A DNA stretch of 19,399 bases. Origin: Boothiomyces macroporosus. Lineage: Eukaryota > Chytridiomycota > Chytridiomycetes > Rhizophydiales > Terramycetaceae. Below the pieces are notes generated by a model. That model had not been told where the DNA came from, made no database searches, and was given only the letters and a program-made list of their open reading frames with translations. A program made the position numbers and the translations under genes. Shown piece by piece: positions 17,864-19,399 of the stretch. Each line of letters opens with the position of its first letter. Positions within the stretch are counted from its first letter, which is position 1. Where the stretch lies: assembly GCA_027604185.1 (NCBI GenBank), contig JADGKB010000185.1:1-19399 (forward strand). The letters are read 5' to 3'.

Positions 17864-18653
17864 TTATTTCATGGTTATACAAAAGTTGTTTCTAGCAGGT
17901 CCAGGAGCAATTTCCACTTTTTTGAATTCCTGCTGCTGGTATTCGCCATTGAACTTGAACAAGTAGTAAGCCAATTTCTTTGAGTGGTGCTCAGCAATCA
18001 ACGAGTAGCCCAATGAAAACACAATATGTTTAAGATGATCATTAGTGCAATATCTAGAGTTTGTCACACATGGTAGAGGTAGGACCAAGTAAAACAACCC
18101 ATCACCCGCCAAATGCTTGGAGACAATTTGCAGCATCCTTCCTCTATCTTCAGCTTCAGGCACGAAATTAATTACCAAAGACAAACAAACGATATCAAAC
18201 TTTTCTGCTTGCGTTGCAGGTATTGGCCGAAGAAAGAAATCCTGTTTAATCACCAGTGGCGATTGCGAATTCAAGTCAATAGAAGTTACTTTAAGAAATT
18301 GGTACTTGATGTACACCTCTCCTGAGATTGCGCCAACATCCAGCATTTTCATGTTTGGTTTTACTAATTTGAAGAGCTTCAATTTATCTACCAGCCATTT
18401 CCCTGCCGAGCCCCACCTGCATTAGCAATAAATACCCTTTATCCATGCTTCCGCCTTTTAGTGATGCTCGCTGGTAGGTGTCAAGTCCACCCAGCTCGTT
18501 AATTTCTTTGTTGATTTTGTCGATTGCCTCCGCATCGCCTACTTTCCTTGATTGCGATAGTTTTTTATTCAGCGTATGGAATTTAGAAATCAATTTCTGT
18601 GTATCCTTAATGGTTTTTCTCTGAGTAATGGGTTGCTTTAATTTTTTTTTCAT
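17864..18653 (-). CDS. BMT2: 25S rRNA adenine-N1 methyltransferase, Bmt2-like
   Basis: SAM-dependent nucleolar enzyme; yeast Bmt2 makes m1A2142 in 25S rRNA. The 256-aa protein comes from exons 18653..18436 and 18416..17864, with a 19-nt intron between. A basic, helical N-terminus leads to the family motif LGGLDTYQRASLKG (about 54-67). The SAM-binding core follows: LDVGAISG from 98, IDLN at 119-122, and QDFFLRP. The family signature LPLPCVTNSRY is at 185-195. Animal relatives (SAMTOR) share the fold, but the LGGLxxYQxASL stretch points to the fungal rRNA enzyme. Its stop is 27 nt from the carrier stop and its ATG is 155 nt from the MIR1 ATG. Confidence 0.92.
18417..18435 (-). other. 19-nt intron of BMT2
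   Basis: Full sequence GTATTTATTGCTAATGCAG, phase 2, with CTAAT as branch-like site. Removal joins SMDKG to WGSAGKWLVDKL and switches to the frame that holds the SAM-binding core. Confidence 0.94.
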
Positions 18654-18674
18654 AAAAAATTTACAGCGCTAGAT

Positions 18675-18701
18675 AGGTGAAATGTATTAGAAATTTCGCC
18701 T
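18675..18701. repeat. Inverted repeat in BMT2/MIR1 divergent spacer
   Basis: Arms AGGTGAAAT (18675..18683) and ATTTCGCCT (18693..18701) are complementary except for one G-T pair, around a 9-nt spacer. It could be an operator-like site between the two promoters, or chance. Confidence 0.35.
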
Positions 18702-18808
18702 GTATCCACGTATACCAACTTTATGGTATTGTTATCTATTGTCCCACCCCCACGTTCCATATTAAAAAATTTTAAAACCAATTTTTTTTTCTCATCATAA
18801 ACTTACTA

Positions 18809-19399
18809 ATGGGCAAGCACGTAATTACCTATTAAGCATTAGGAACAAGGACCATTCACTCTCGCTTATTTCACAAAGGGAGCATTAGCTGGCGGTATTT
18901 GCTGTGGTGTTACCCATGGTGCATTGACACCTGTGGATGTCGTCAAAACTCGTATCCAATTGGAGCCTACTGTATACAACAAAGGCATGATTTCTGGTTT
19001 CCGTCAAATTATTGCCAAGGAAGGTGTTGCTGCTTTGGCTACTGGCTTTGGACCAACTGCTGTTGGCTACTTTGTTCAAGGATGGTTCAAATTTGGAGGT
19101 GTAGAATTCTTCAAGGTAAAGGCTGCTCAAGCTTTGGGAGATGAAAAGGCATGGCAATACCGTTTACCAATCTACTTGGGTGCTGCTGCCGGTGCTGAAT
19201 TCATTGCTGATATTTTCTTGTGTCCTCTTGAGGCAACTCGTATTAGATTGGTTTCCAACCCAGGATTTGCTTCTGGATTGTTCAGTGCTTTCCCAAAGAT
19301 TATTGCTCAAGATGGTGTTATTAAAGGTTTCTACTCTGGATTTGGCCCAATTTTGTTCAAGCAAATTCCATATACTATGGCTAAATTCGCTGTCCAAGG
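18809..19399 (+). CDS. MIR1: Mitochondrial phosphate carrier, 3' end cut by window edge
   Basis: Imports phosphate into the mitochondrial matrix for ATP synthesis. Exon 1 is only 12 nt (18809..18820, MGKH), then a 22-nt intron, and exon 2 runs from 18843 past the window; 189 residues are visible. The protein follows yeast Mir1 closely: [43 protein letters not shown] and [15 protein letters not shown]. Carrier signatures are PVDVVK at residues 34-39 and PLEATR at 132-137; the third repeat is off-window. The start is chosen because it is the only ATG that joins in frame through a GT-AG intron. No separate presequence is seen. Confidence 0.95.
18821..18842 (+). other. 22-nt intron of MIR1
   Basis: Phase 0, starts GTAATTAC and ends TTAAGCATTAG. 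An earlier AG would leave a TAG stop immediately after, so this acceptor is required. Joins MGKH to [10 protein letters not shown]. Confidence 0.9.

Noticed and set aside
18654..18808. Possible small RNA gene in the BMT2/MIR1 spacer
   Set aside because: The inverted repeat is too weak, and no tRNA, snoRNA box pair or Pol III box set is recognisable. T- and A-runs fit ordinary promoter sequence.
656..18842. Programmed frameshifting, inteins or excised non-spliceosomal elements as the cause of the breaks
   Set aside because: Segments are far too short for inteins, lack slippery sites, include 21-nt cases with plain stops, and share splice-site and branch-like motifs.

Overview
The window is eukaryotic and most likely from a fungus with a very compact genome. 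The support is gene content: LEU2, a fungal-type 25S rRNA methyltransferase (BMT2), an ERG27/HSD17B7 sterol reductase, a MIR1-type phosphate carrier and an expanded P450 cluster. I cannot place it to a phylum from sequence alone. It holds fourteen protein-coding genes; the first and the last run off the window edges. I see no rRNA, tRNA, transposon or CRISPR array.

Left region (1-11606): seven microsomal cytochrome P450 genes lie head-to-tail on the minus strand, 111-362 nt apart. All belong to one family resembling fatty-acid hydroxylases of the CYP4/52/86/704 type. They form two subgroups: P450-1 to -5, and P450-6 and -7. P450-3 and P450-4 share a 218-nt block of complete identity over the haem-binding region, which suggests gene conversion.

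Right region (12106-19399): seven housekeeping genes alternate strictly in strand. In order they are ACADSB-type acyl-CoA dehydrogenase (+), ERG27 (-), a VPS9-domain Rab5 GEF with a C-terminal UIM (+), LEU2 (-), a mitochondrial carrier (+), BMT2 (-) and MIR1 (+). Convergent neighbours leave only 15, 22 and 27 nt between stop codons. The divergent ERG27/VPS9 pair has only 29 nt between its start codons.

The outstanding feature is the introns. Thirteen of the fourteen genes are interrupted, and I find 24 introns of only 19-25 nt (mean 21.0). Each has GT...AG ends, is needed to restore the frame or remove a stop, and sits where the joined protein matches its paralogues or family. Most carry a branch-point-like YTRAY whose A lies about 13-16 nt from the 5' splice site and 5-7 nt from the 3' end. 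These are far shorter than ordinary fungal introns and approach the known lower limit for spliceosomal introns.

Functionally, the P450s (ER, probable fatty-acid or alkane hydroxylation) lie next to a mitochondrial acyl-CoA dehydrogenase on a divergent 499-nt spacer, so a lipid or branched-chain catabolic link is possible but inferred. The other genes are unrelated housekeeping functions.
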